64,000 bases of DNA from Agapetus fuscipes (GCA_951799405.1 OX637339.1:17732001-17796000); one strand, 5' to 3'. Shown: positions 1 through 9,004, counted from the first letter of the stretch. Made by a program: numbers and translations. The notes: a model not told the origin generated them from the letters alone.

Positions 1-68
1 ATTAAATTCCAAATCTCAAATGAACATAACACTACAACTCTCGCCGACCTTTCCTGATACTGGGGTGA
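1..68 (-). mobile_element. R repeat, 3' part lost at window edge
   Basis: This is antisense R sequence (CAAATCTCAAATGAACATAA and the GGGGTGACATT block). The same copy resumes at 519, so the CR1x end at 69-518 was inserted into it. Confidence 0.8.
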
Positions 69-518
69 CATTAATAATAATAATTTAAATGAGTTCATTT
101 GTATGGCGCCTTTCCCTTGGTCATCCCAAAGGCTTGGGTTGTGGAGGTGGGAAGAGGTCGGTCTTCAGCTGCCTCCTGTGCACCGCCTCACTATCTATGG
201 TCCGCAGCCTGTCAGGCAGCGAGTTCCAGGCCGCGGGCGCAGCGACACGGAAGGCGCGCTCCCCGAACACCGTGTTGGGGCTTCGTCTCGGGATCTCCAG
301 AAGGTTGCCGCTTGTTGATGCCGATCTCAGCGTTAGTCCCCTGGTGCTGATTGTTGCTGGTGTGATGAGCTCTCTGATGTATTGTGGAGCTCCTCCATGT
401 AGAGCTTTATGTACTATCACACACAGTTTAAATTTGATGCGATCGGGTACGCGAAGCTTCTGAAGAAGTGGTGAAATGTGGCAGAATTTGGAGTAGTTAT
501 AGATCAATCTCGCTGCCG
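69..518 (-). pseudogene. CR1/Rex-like LINE, C-terminal end of ORF2
   Basis: The minus strand encodes the conserved C-terminal tail of CR1/Rex-type reverse transcriptases: NAAARLIYN, an HISPLLQ block, a VHKALHGGAPQYI block, LRSAS, and GERAFRVAAPAAWNSLP close to the end. The frame is open for about 138 codons but lacks the reverse transcriptase core, so the copy is heavily 5' truncated. The short AAT-type tract at 69-84 is the 3' tail. It lies inside an R repeat whose halves flank it. Family placement is by motif memory; CR1, Rex1 and L2 are not separable here. Confidence 0.8.
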
Positions 519-565
519 CATTGGCGAAGTTAACCATTTTTTACAGTATGGGTGGTCAGTCGCAT
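519..565 (-). mobile_element. R repeat, 5' half of interrupted copy
   Basis: The CATTGGCGAAG to GGTGGTCAGTCGCAT block continues the R copy that starts at the window edge. CATT occurs on both sides of the LINE and may be its target duplication. Confidence 0.75.
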
Positions 566-1010
566 AATAATAATAAATAATAATATCAGGCTAATTTATT
601 TTAAATTACAAATGATAAGAGAGCGCCGTTTTTGTGTGTGTCACACCTCAAGGGCCCTCTCCGATCATGGATAAGACTTTCTAAAAAGGTGTGTCTTGAG
701 TTCTCCGCGAAATACATCCATAGATTTGGAGTTTTTCACTCCGGGTGGCAGTCTGTTCCACTCCACCGGACCCGCAACACGGAAAGCGCGGTCTCCGAAA
801 TTTGTACGAATCTGACGGCGTGGCTGAACCAAATTGACTACTTCATCGCCCGCGGATCTGAGTGTCTGCCTCCTTACACCCATCTCAACAGGCAACATCA
901 TGTCAGTCAAATAAGGTGGAGCCAAGCCATTGATGGCTTTATATACCATCACACAAACACGGTAGACCACCCTCTCTGGGAAACGAAGCCAATAAACCAA
1001 CCTATAAAAG
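566..1010 (-). pseudogene. CR1x LINE 3' end with (ATT)n tail
   Basis: The minus strand carries LRFPERVVYRVCVMVYKAI, a YLTDMMLPVE block, QPRRQIRTNFGDRAFRVAGP and EWNRLPPG, the C-terminal tail of a CR1/Rex-type reverse transcriptase. The frame is open for about 116 codons. The 3' UTR on the minus strand includes GAGAGGGCCCTTGAGGTGTG and CACAAAAACGGCGCTC and ends in an ATT tract at 566-583. The same 3' UTR block is the tail of SINE-5T. A closely related, longer copy lies at 34657-35240. Confidence 0.85.
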
Positions 1011-1245
1011 CACAAAAAATATACTATTTATATTTCGAATGTGCTCTTCGCTGAGTTGAAAAATTCATAAACCTTTACCAAAGACCGGTCACTGAAAGGT
1101 CCATCCAATCTTACAACAACTGGGTCTTGCTTGAGAATTGGCGCTTTCTACAGCGACAACCAAGCTCGCAGAGGGCTCTTGAAATGTGATACACACAAAA
1201 ACAGCGCTCACCAAATAAATAATCCTAATATTATTATTATTATTA
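1011..1245 (-). mobile_element. SINE-5T, head-less copy with CR1x-type tail
   Basis: It holds the SINE-5T body (GGTCCATCCA, TGGGTCTTGCTTGAGAATTG, GACCAAGCTCG read on the minus strand) and the tail block shared with CR1x, ending in an ATT run at 1228-1244. The tRNA-like head is missing. It abuts the CR1x end without a spacer. Confidence 0.8.
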
Positions 1246-2069
1246 TAAATCAAGGAATATATGCAACAAATAACATTTTAGACTTATAAAAATGGATAAA
1301 AAATAAAAAGATAATGGATATAATATGAATTGTTATTTTGTTGAAATAGTTGATGGTTCACCACGACTGCTTCGCAGTTTAATATCCCGTTTAAATTTTT
1401 CAGCCAACAAACGAAACAGTAATAAAATCGCATGTAAATATTTATTATTGTCGGCGGCATACATATTGAAAAGCCATTATTCCTGTCGTGGAGTGGGGCA
1501 AACTAATATCCTTACCATATCAAGGTTTGTACAGGGGCTGTAGCCGTGAGCGGCCAGCGGAACACAACCTTTTTTTACAAAATAATAGCTGGACCCTGCC
1601 GCGTCTTTCCTTTCAACTGACCATTTCGACAGACGACACACACGAAAAATGTTTCTTACACTTTATGGCCTTTATAAAGAAGTGACATTAATGGAAAAAA
1701 AACACGCGTGTTCATTGATTTTTTATCTAAATTTTAAAGTGAAAATATTTTATAAAATTTAAGAAATGACGCTACAAAAAAATATTTTAAAAAACACGTT
1801 TTTGTTCACATTTTTTTCTCATAATTTTGTTGTTTAATATTTTGGACATATTTTTTTTCTTCATAATTATAGAATGATACAATGTCTAGAGAGTGTTTGA
1901 AAAATATTTTAGGTAATGTGAACAGTTTTCGAGATAATATGAAAAAACTGAAACTTGATAATTAATTTAATGTGCGCGGCAGTACTTCAGCGTGAGACGC
2001 TATCCTGCCACCCCTGTGGTGGCTCGGTTACTCGTTCTCCCAGTTCTCGTATACGCCAATCTTGTCAAT
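1246..2069. other. No gene or known repeat seen
   Basis: A+T-rich DNA with long A and T runs around 1740-1880. The short open frames here have no recognisable motif. Confidence 0.6.
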
Positions 2070-2500
2070 TATGACTTTTTCATGCAGTTGTCTTATGAAT
2101 CAAATTCTACACAATCTGAGCAAAGAAAAACCGTAAAACTCGATAATGTGAGAGTTCTTTTAAATATTTTTTAAATAAATTTCTTGTTTTCATAAGACAC
2201 ATTAGTCCAGTACACAATATGCAAACATTACTTTTACTTTTTACTTACTTTACTTTCTTCGGCTCATAAGCCTTGAAGGCTCAGGGCCTCCCGCACCACA
2301 ATCCTCCAGGACTCTCTGTCTTGTGCAGCTTCCCTCCATGGTCCCCTCACTCCCAGAATTTCGGCATCGGCTTCAATGTTGTCTGCCCACCGCATCCTGG
2401 GACGTCCGAGTGGTCTAACACCTGAAGGGGCACCATCCAAGACATCCAAGACATGCAAACATTGCTCATTTAAATTTTTCTCATAAAGTAAAGTGAAAAA
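2070..2500 (+). repeat. U1 repeat split by a LINE end
   Basis: The ACAATCTGAG, TGTGAGAGTT, TTTCATAAGACACATT and GCAAACATT blocks recur in the same order at 29699-29932 (minus), 36705-36955 and 47585-47812. The family is not recognised. A LINE end at 2230-2452 splits it, and ATGCAAACATT occurs on both sides. Confidence 0.7.
2230..2452 (-). pseudogene. LINE C-terminal end (RTE-like style)
   Basis: The minus strand encodes VLDGAPSGVRPLGRPRMRWA, DNIEADAEILG and a WREAAQDRESWR block. This is the C-terminal tail style of RTE-like LINEs (GRPRxRW, then WREAAQDRxxW). The insertion is flanked by an 11-bp direct repeat, ATGCAAACATT, at 2219-2229 and 2453-2463, as expected for target-primed reverse transcription. 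The 3' tail is a run of ACTTTT-type units at 2230-2255. A longer relative lies at 49735-50215. Confidence 0.8.
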
Positions 2501-2951
2501 ACTCGTACTGAGGGTCCTGCTGATCGCGCGCGTGATGAATGGAACCCAAACAAGACCCGGAACAACGGTTTTTAGTGTAAAGTGTACTAGAAAAAAAGAG
2601 GTTTTCCTTCACTGCATTTTAAAGGTAGTTTTTCAGGCCGTCTTCTTACAGATGTAGATATACCATGCTCCCTCCCTCCCCCCCCACTCTCCCTAAATGC
2701 CAATGCTCCACATTTCGGCTGGATATTGTAATAGCCACCCCAGAAACACGTTCGGGGATATGTCATATCGGAGGTGGGTCGATACGCAAGATGGATTTCA
2801 GGAAAAACTGAAAAATTATACAGGCTTTTCAGATGATGGGGAAGAGGTTTTTTAAATGGTTGCAAATGAGAGTAGCAACACAGAGCTACGGATAAGGTCG
2901 GGAGTAACCGATGTCTTAGAGAGAGTGGAAAAGCTAAAATGGTCCTTTGCG
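2501..2951. other. No gene or known repeat seen
   Basis: Mixed composition with a C-rich run near 2680. An open frame of about 257 codons on the minus strand (2587-3360) crosses SINE sequence and has no motif, so it is not taken as a gene. Confidence 0.5.
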
Positions 2952-3055
2952 ACCGGTCCGTAGTTAAGTGGGTAACACTTCGGAATCTGAATGGGAAGGT
3001 TGTGGGTGTGATTCCCGGCGGAGTACAAAAAAATACAACTTTTATTTTCAAATTT
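2952..3055 (+). mobile_element. SINE-5T tRNA-like head, inverted piece
   Basis: CGGTCCGTAGTTAAGTGGG (A-box-like) and a degenerate B box (GTGTGATTCCC) precede the start of the SINE-5T body. It faces the SINE-5T copy at 3104-3340, so the two form an inverted pair around a short SINE-G head. Confidence 0.75.
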
Positions 3056-3103
3056 TCTCTCGGCATGGAATGCAAGCATTCTACCGATTGAGCTATCGGC
3101 CTT
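3056..3103 (-). mobile_element. SINE-G head fused to SINE-5T body
   Basis: Minus strand reads GGCCGATAGCTCAATCGGTA followed by GAATGCTTGCATTCCATGCC. It follows the SINE-5T body of 3104-3340 through the junction CCAAGTTCGTAAAAAGG, which recurs at 27670-27695. This marks a SINE-5T/SINE-G dimer. Confidence 0.8.
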
Positions 3104-3340
3104 TTTACGAACTTGGTCGTCGTCGCTACAAAGCGCCAATTCTCAAGCAAGACCCACTTGCTGTAAGGCTGGATGGACCTTTGGTGACCGGTCATTGGTA
3201 AAGGTTTATGAATTTTACAACCCGGCGAAGAGCAAATTTGAAAATATAAATGGCATATTTTTTGTGCTCCGCTGAGATTCGAACCCACAATCTTCCATTC
3301 ACGAGTCCGAAGTGTTACCCACTGAACTACGGACCGGACG
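3104..3340 (-). mobile_element. SINE-5T with tRNA-like head
   Basis: On the minus strand: head CCGGTCCGTAGTTCAGTGGG, B box GGGTTCGAATC, body TTTGCTCTTCGCCGGGTTGT, then GGTCCATCCAGCCTTACAGC to GCGACGACGACC. The CR1x-like tail is absent; a SINE-G head follows in its place. An internal pol III promoter is inferred from the A and B boxes. Confidence 0.85.
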
Positions 3341-3347
3341 TAAAGTA

Positions 3348-3512
3348 AAAAAAAATACATTCGTCAAATAGTTACTAATCTAATCTTATCTAATCTAAGC
3401 TGCAAAGATATATATCTAATCTAATCTAATCTAAGATTAGATTAGATATATATATTTGCAGCTTAGATTAGATAAGATTAGATTAGTAACTATTTGACGA
3501 ATGTATTTTTTT
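3348..3512. repeat. Near-perfect long palindrome made of R tail
   Basis: Arms of about 80 bp (AATACATTCGTCAAATAGTT onward) mirror each other around position 3430 with only one or two visible differences. The arms contain the R tail (CTAATCTAAGCTGCAAA) and adjacent non-R sequence, so this is a snap-back inversion duplication rather than two independent insertions. Confidence 0.85.
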
Positions 3513-3710
3513 ATATATATATCATTTAAGATTTATATTAAATGCATTTCCACAAGCAGCAGACATGCATAATTTCGCGCTAACACATGCCGCATGTGGA
3601 CCTACAATATAAAAACCCAATCTCAAATAAACATAAGCCCTGCAACTCTAGCCGTCCTTCCCTGAAACAGGGGTGACATTGGCAAAGTGAACCATTTTTT
3701 ACAGTATGGG
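3513..3710 (-). mobile_element. R repeat, 5' truncated
   Basis: Antisense R from the tail to TTTTTTACAGTATGGG; the first ~25 bp (CCTTGAC end) are missing. Its tail is part of the palindrome to its left. Confidence 0.85.
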
Positions 3711-4170
3711 TTTACACTAATCATAAATACCATAAATCCAAAATTAATTCCACCCCCTTCACACATTTGTTATTCTCGCAAACACAATGCCATTAATTAC
3801 CAAGGGACGGTGGGGGGGGGGTTGGATTGTTCGTCTTCTTCTACCTCTTGTGCGTCCGTAAGGGCTGGAAATTGTTACATAATGAAAACTTTGCGACCCC
3901 CATCGCCCAAACACCGCTCTGAAGTTGGCACAATAACAGCGTAATCTCAGCATTCATCTCGCGTTGCCAATCTTGAATTGTTTCCAAAGATCCCGAAAAC
4001 AATAAGTGTATGGATATGCTGTGCGCTATACGCCTGACCCGTTCACAAACATGGCTATTGCCAAATTTGTCATTGATTCTAAATTAGTATTGTTATGTAT
4101 TATTGTATGAATTATCGCTAGTTAATATGAAGTCCACTATATCAGTTGTGTTGTTTTCAGTTTCATCAGT
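3711..4170. other. No gene or known repeat seen
   Basis: Holds a G run near 3812-3821. No motif in the short open frames. Confidence 0.5.
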
Positions 4171-4245
4171 TTCCTTGACTTATTCGTTGGTATGAGACTG
4201 ACTACCCATACTGTATAAAATAGGTCACTTTACCCATGTTACCCT
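4171..4245 (+). mobile_element. R repeat, 5' end only
   Basis: Begins TTCCTTGACTTATTCGTTGG and stops after about 75 bp. It keeps the fixed 5' boundary of the family but has no tail. Confidence 0.75.
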
Positions 4246-4310
4246 TGTTTTTGGCATGCGTGTGATATGAGTTTAGAATGTTAATATACCTTTGCAACTT
4301 AGTTTAAAGC

Positions 4311-4395
4311 GTTGCAAAGATCGGTCATCAAAGGGCCATCCAGCCTTACAGCAATTGGGTATTTCTTGAAATAGGTGCTTTGTAGCGTCGACTAT
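4311..4395 (+). mobile_element. SINE-5T body fragment
   Basis: GGCCATCCAGCCTTACAGCA to GCTTTGTAGCG matches the middle of SINE-5T. Confidence 0.7.
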
Positions 4396-4399
4396 GATC

Positions 4400-4640
4400 T
4401 ATTAACTAAGTTACGAAGACATACTACGTTTAAGAATCATATTAAATGCATTCCCCAGAAGCAGTCACGTATAAGTTCGTGTGTACACAGAACTGCATGT
4501 TGATTTAAATATAAAAACGTAAACTTAAATGAACGCAAGCCCTGCAACTCTTGCCGATCTTCCCTGAAACATGGCATTGGCAAAGTGAACTTTATTTTAC
4601 AGTATTTTTGGTCAGCCTTATATCAACCTATAAGTCAAAT
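4400..4640 (-). mobile_element. R repeat, old near full-length copy
   Basis: Antisense R from CTAAGTTACGAAGACATA to CAACCTATAAGTCAA, more diverged than most copies. Confidence 0.8.
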
Positions 4641-5358
4641 CATTTCAGTATTCTCTCACCTTAACTCACACGCTTACTTTTCACCGAAAAAAAATGTATG
4701 CTTTCATTTGAACGTGTTAACTTGACATATAAACACGATAATCTTATCGTATCTTGTTCCTAAGCGCTTTCACTTCTCATCTCCATTTCACTACATTGTC
4801 CCCGAAGTCGCCACTATTCAACGTGTAAGTCGGACCATAAATAAAGTTCGGTTAGCTGGCAGGCGCTCCGCCTCGCATATAAAACGACCCCACCCCCCCA
4901 ACATCTAAGTCTGTCGCATTCAATTTAGTTCGGCGTGTTAATGCCCGGACAATCCTTCGGAATGGGCCCCGCGCGCGGCAAGCCCTCTGATTGGTCGGGA
5001 TTAGTGGATATGTGAAAGTTAGCGCATCATTAGTTTACTTAATTGTTTTTATTTTTTATCCATTGTCTAACTCATCCCCACCTCTCTCGCTACACTTTAC
5101 TTTCTTTATATGTTTTTTTGTTGTAACCCACGTAAGACTGTCAATGTTTGCATTATTTTTGCGATAGTTTTTGGCGTTCAAACATTACACTTTCCACGTG
5201 GACTAATGAATATTCAAATCAAAATAATATTGTATTGCTCGATTCAAAAGACAATTTTAACTAAGAAATTTTGGTTTTCAGTTCTTTCGTTAGTTTCGCA
5301 CACATATGATGACAATTTTGGCATAGGAATATATCTTATTTTTTCGTTTTTTTTTTAA
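4641..5358. other. No gene; weak promoter-like patch
   Basis: Around 4860-4990 the sequence is CpG-rich, with a TATA-like CATATAAAAC at 4877 and a CCAAT-like TGATTGGTCGG near 4988. No coding frame follows that I can support. The rest is A+T-rich. Confidence 0.3.
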
Positions 5359-5665
5359 TAGCGTAACTAAGATACATATAAAGTGTAACGTCTTGCCACG
5401 TTTTTCCTGAAGGGGTCGCATGTGGTGAATGGAACCTATTTATGTTTAGGACTGGTGAGGGGGCCGGCGTCATGCCAACCACTTTGTTTGAAGTGTTTGT
5501 CTTAGCTACCGAGTGTTCTTGTGAAGGCTGAGTAAACCTTGCCGGTATTTTGTTTTGGGTTTGAAAAAAACAACGAAAAGGGAAATCATTATTGACACCC
5601 TCGCTCGGTGGGATTCGAACCCGAGCTCTCGGCATGGCATAAACCGGACTATGGTAAATACATAT
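5359..5665 (-). mobile_element. SINE-G, near full length
   Basis: Minus strand: degenerate tRNA-like head with B box GGGTTCGAATCCCACCGA, then AATGATTTCCC, ACCGGCAAGGTTTACTCAGC, a purine-rich middle and the 3' part ending near GTTACACTTTATATG. SINE-G recurs at least ten times in the window. Confidence 0.8.
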
Positions 5666-5810
5666 GCAATGACAATTATGTAGGTACCTTGCATTTTCCA
5701 TTAGTCGATATTTGAATGCCAAAGAACCAAAGTCATCCGTCTAGGATTTTGTTTGAAATGAAATAAATCCACACATCGAAATATTGAGAAAATGATTAAC
5801 TTTGTGCCAA

Positions 5811-6046
5811 TCTATAATCTAAGTTGCAAAGACATATTGACATTCTAGGATCATATTTGCTCACAATGTGAATTCGCGCTTACACATGCTGCATGTTACA
5901 TACAAAATAAAGCAAACCTCACATGGATATAAATTTTGCAACTCCTGCCGCCTTTCCCTCGAACGGAGTGGCATTGGTAAGAGTAAACCCAAGTTTTTAC
6001 ATCATAGGGAGTTAGCATCATACCAACCTTTTATTCAAAGATTTCT
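5811..6046 (-). mobile_element. R repeat, near full length
   Basis: Antisense R from TATAATCTAAGTTGCAAAGA to ACCTTTTATTCAAAG; diverged in the GGGGTGACATT block. Confidence 0.8.
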
Positions 6047-6355
6047 GATTTTTGAAAAAACAATTCTTTTTATTACTGTCTTCTATTCTAGACAAATTCA
6101 TCTCAGTTTAGTTAACTGGAGCTTATTTTCAGTATCGAAACAATTGACCTTTCTGTGAGAAGTGATATAAAATTGATTGGTCATCAGTTCTCCTCGGAAT
6201 CGAACCACTAACTTCTTTCGTATAAAAAACTTTTCGTATTTTATCCCCTTTAAGAATAAATACGTATCCATCTTGATAGACAAAAAATAGTTAATAATTT
6301 AATCTATTAAGTAGCAAGCCACTAATTTTTGTGAGCCTCTCTGAATAATCCATTA
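6047..6355. other. No gene or known repeat seen
   Basis: A perfect B-box-like GGTTCGATTCC lies on the minus strand near 6195, but no A box is found at tRNA spacing. Confidence 0.5.
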
Positions 6356-6511
6356 CGGTAGAGACTCGATTATCCGAGCTCTTGTGGACCGTTTCAATTT
6401 CGGAAATAGAAAACCTCAGAAAAGTCGGACTTTGATATACAATTGCACTTTAACTTTTAATACAGATGAAACATTCGTAAAATTAAGATAGATATAGTTT
6501 AACGTAACTCA

Positions 6512-6620
6512 AATAAGCTACATATACAGTGCAACTTCTTTGCGCGTTATCCCCGAAGGGTTTCGCATGTGGCGAGTGGAACCTATTTCTTTTTACAGGT
6601 AAGGGGGCTGGCCCGTGCCT
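6512..6620 (-). mobile_element. SINE-G 3' part
   Basis: GCGTTATCCCCGAAGGG, GTGGAACCTATTTC and AGGTAAGGGGGCTGGCC match the 3' half of SINE-G in antisense. Confidence 0.75.
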
Positions 6621-6649
6621 TAACAATCAATGTGTGAAAGCTAGGATGT

Positions 6650-6868
6650 GAATTTTCGCTGTCTGGCCATAAAAAAATGTTTTTTCAGCAAGTTTTTCTT
6701 TTTTGAAACCTTCCTTGCCAATTGAATTTCATTAAAATTGTCCCTTAAACCATATTTTAAAATTTACATAATAAAGAAGGTTTTTGTAGGTTACTCATTT
6801 ATTTAAAGTACCTACAAAAAACTTTGTCAAAGAAGTATAGCATGTTTTATGGCCAGACAAGGAAAATC
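6650..6868. mobile_element. Small TIR element (TGTCTGGCCATAAAA)
   Basis: Left GAATTTTCGCTGTCTGGCCA and right ATGGCCAGACAAGGAAAATC are inverted copies about 26 bp long, 190 bp apart. No coding capacity. Superfamily unassigned. Confidence 0.65.
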
Positions 6869-6919
6869 AGATCCTCCCTTTTGACTAATTGACTGTACAG
6901 TGTACAGTGCACACAGAAA

Positions 6920-7042
6920 GTCGGCGAGAGTTGAAGGGCTTATGTTTATTTAAGATTGAGTTTTATATTGCAGGTTCACATGCGGCATGTTTAAAAGCGC
7001 GAACTTATACGTGTCTGATTGTGAGAATGCATTTAATTTGAA
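6920..7042 (+). mobile_element. R repeat, 3' half
   Basis: Runs from GTCGGCGAGAGTTGAAGGGC to the start of a tail, then meets the next R copy tail to tail. Confidence 0.8.
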
Positions 7043-7291
7043 TCTAATCTAATCTAAGTTGCAAAGATATGTTACATTGCAGATTCACATTATATGCATT
7101 CTCTCAAGCATACACGTACAATTTCGCGCTTGCACATACCGCATGTGAACTTACAACATAAAAATCAAATCTCAAATGGACATACACCCTGCAACTCTTG
7201 CCGTCCTTCCCTGAAACAGGGGTGACATTAACAAAGTGAACCATTTTTACAGCAAGGGGTCGTCAGCCGCAGACAAACCTATAAGTCAAGG
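7043..7291 (-). mobile_element. R repeat, full length
   Basis: Antisense R from (TCTAA)n tail to CCTATAAGTCAAGG. Its last bases overlap the left target duplication of the hAT-like element. Confidence 0.9.
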
Positions 7292-7297
7292 ATGTAA

Positions 7298-7530
7298 CAG
7301 TGGCAAAGGGTGCCATACAAGCCGGTTTCCATCGGTTTCCCGTTTAAAATGAGGCAGAAATGATAATAAAGTACTTAGACTGCATGGTTTCAATGGGGGA
7401 AAAATACGTATTGTTTCTTTGGTTTTAAATGTATATTTTTACTTTGTGCCTTTATTTTTTAATTACTTTGTTTCATCATTTTAAAAGGGAAGCCGATGGA
7501 AATCAGCTTTTATGGCACCCTTCACCACTG
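7298..7530. mobile_element. hAT-like MITE with 8-bp target duplication
   Basis: TIRs begin CAGTGGCAAAGGGTGCCATA and end CCTTCACCACTG. GGATGTAA is directly repeated at 7290-7297 and 7531-7538; an 8-bp duplication and a CAGTG-type end are hAT hallmarks. It is 233 bp and non-coding. A second copy is at 18686-18880. Confidence 0.85.
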
Positions 7531-7689
7531 GGATGTAATATATATTTGCAACTTGGATTATAGATTGTTTGGTCCACAATAGCTCGCCTAATCGAGGCTC
7601 TACTTTACTTTGACACGCAGTACTGCCTCACACTTACCCGTGAATAATAGAGAGGCGAAACTAACATTAGTCTGTACCCGCTTCACCCG

Positions 7690-7800
7690 CGATTCCCAAT
7701 GAGTCTGTCTGCATTATTGATGATCTGATCCATCCATCTTGATTTGGTCTTCCTTTGCCGCTCCTTCCGCGAAACTTTTATCCTGGAACCGTCGGCCTGT
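7690..7800 (-). pseudogene. Possible LINE C-terminal fragment
   Basis: One minus-strand frame reads KVSRKERQRKTKSRWMDQII, resembling the basic GRPRxRWxDQI tail of RTE-like LINEs. Short and uncertain. Confidence 0.35.
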
Positions 7801-7849
7801 GTCTGTGTGAATCGGAAAACAGTCCACCCAAACATTGTATTGTTATGTT

Positions 7850-8270
7850 TAAGTTAGAATTACGGTCGTTTGACATTTTGACAATTATATTAATTTTTAA
7901 AACTGAACTATTTCAAAACTTAATTTAAATCGGATATTTAACGAACCGTTTAGAGAGAACTTTTACAAGACCTCTTACACGATGGTCAGATGATATCAAA
8001 AGAGTTGCTGGTGACTGGATGCAGAGAGCCCAGGACAGAGACGCCTGGAGAGATATGGGGGAGGCCTATGTCCAGCAGTGGATAAGAAGTGGCTGAATAA
8101 GTTAGAGAGAACTTACATCATTCTCGACGTTTCGTCAGCGACGTAGCCGACGTCTTCAGGAGAACATCCTCTCTGTACGGCGACTGAAGATGAACTGAAC
8201 AGTAAGTTTTGAAATTGTTCAGTTTTAAAAATTAATATAATTGTTAAAATTGTATTGTTATGTTGTTAGG
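7850..8270 (-). mobile_element. PLE-like terminal region split by a LINE piece
   Basis: Shares ACGGTCGTTTGACATTTTGA, the CGGATATTTAACGAACCG block and the hairpin TCCTGAAGACGTCGG...CGAAACG with the foldback at 61462-61799. The hairpin resembles the CTGANGA-stem-GAAA arrangement of hammerhead-type motifs known from Penelope-like elements. No coding region. A LINE piece interrupts it at 7963-8101. Confidence 0.55.
7963..8101 (+). pseudogene. RTE-type LINE 3' end, 139 bp
   Basis: Encodes RPLTRWSDDIKRVAGDWMQR, AQDRDAWRDMG, EAYVQQWIRSG and a stop, the C-terminus typical of insect RTE-like LINEs. A 13-bp duplication TTAGAGAGAACTT flanks it (7950-7962 and 8102-8114), showing a recent, extremely truncated retrotransposition into the PLE-like DNA. 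Confidence 0.85.
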
Positions 8271-8975
8271 GTTGAAATAGTCTTCAAATTAAAAAAAAAC
8301 TGGTCTTCTTTACTGGGATATTTATTTTACACTTAGATTTATTTAACAATTTATATTTATTTTTTACAATTCACATTTATGGTTTAGCAATTTAAATTGG
8401 TTTGTGTTCACTTTTAACGTCTTTCGTGTTTAGAAGAAGAGTGTCGTATATAGACTGACTCCTGCAAGCCGTTCGCGGCTTTTTATACTCCAGCAATATA
8501 GGTAGTTTGTTGTTATAATTTGTTGATTTTAAAAATGTTATTTGTTGTGCATGCTCTTTGACTTATAGGTTGGTATGCGGCTGACCACCCATGCTGTAGA
8601 AAATGGTTCACTTTGCCAATGTCACCCCTGTTTCAGGGAAGGTCGGCAGGAGTTGCATGGTGTCTGTTCATTTGAGATTCGCGTTTTTTTAAATTGTGGG
8701 ACTACATGCGGTATGTTTAAGCACGAACTTAAACATGTCTGTTTTGTGAAAATGCATATAATGTGAATCTCTATTGTCACTTATATTTTGCAACTTAGAT
8801 TAGATTAGAATAGATTAGAATAGAATGTACCAGAGGCCAATTCTGCCAGAAGCCTCTCGAAGCACATAATCTAGTGGCTTCTTTTTAAAATTTCTTTACC
8901 CTAGGTACTTATAATAAGTAATCTACTTATATACAGCTCCCATCAGCTACAAATGTTATATCTACCTACCGAAAT
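8268..8975 (-). mobile_element. Solo LTR interrupted by RTE-B/R insertion
   Basis: The segments 8268-8512 and 8821-8975 match, in antisense, the LTR-like sequence at 10840-11240: the AAGAAGACCAGT end, repeated AATAAAT, a GACTCCTGCAAGC block and TACCTAGGGTAAAG. On the minus strand a TATA box and AATAAA signals lie in LTR order. No internal coding region adjoins it. Confidence 0.6.
8513..8820 (+). mobile_element. RTE-B 3' UTR plus full-length R
   Basis: Starts with the RTE-B 3' UTR end (TTATAATTTGTTGATTTTAA, GTTATTTGTTGTGCATG) and continues into R, ending in an ATTAG/AATAG tract. It sits within the solo LTR, so it is younger. Confidence 0.85.
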
Positions 8976-9004
8976 ATTTATGTGTATTCGCTATTCCGCA
9001 TCAT

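Larger units (their letters stand above)
6356..7605. mobile_element. Pogo-like TIR element packed with insertions
   Basis: The left end GGTAGAGACTCGATTATCCG and the right end, which read inversely begins TAGAGCCTCGATTAGGCGAG, form TIRs of about 32 bp matching at 27 positions or so. TA lies on both outer sides (6354-6355, 7606-7607). TIRs reading CTCGATTATCCG are typical of pogo/Tigger elements of the Tc1/mariner superfamily. No transposase remains. Inside are a SINE-G end, a small TIR element, two R copies and a hAT-like element, so the original element was only a few hundred bases. Confidence 0.65.

Noticed and set aside
2587..3360. 257-codon minus frame, the longest complete one in the window
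   Set aside because: Its N-terminal third lies over SINE-5T and SINE-G head sequence and the rest shows no motif; chance open frame.
3348..3512. Two separate R insertions in opposite directions
   Set aside because: The mirrored part includes non-R DNA (TTCGTCAAATAGTTACTAA), which independent insertions would not share.
6185..6290. tRNA-like SINE from GGTTCGATTCC near 6195
   Set aside because: No A box at the right distance and no similarity to the other SINEs.
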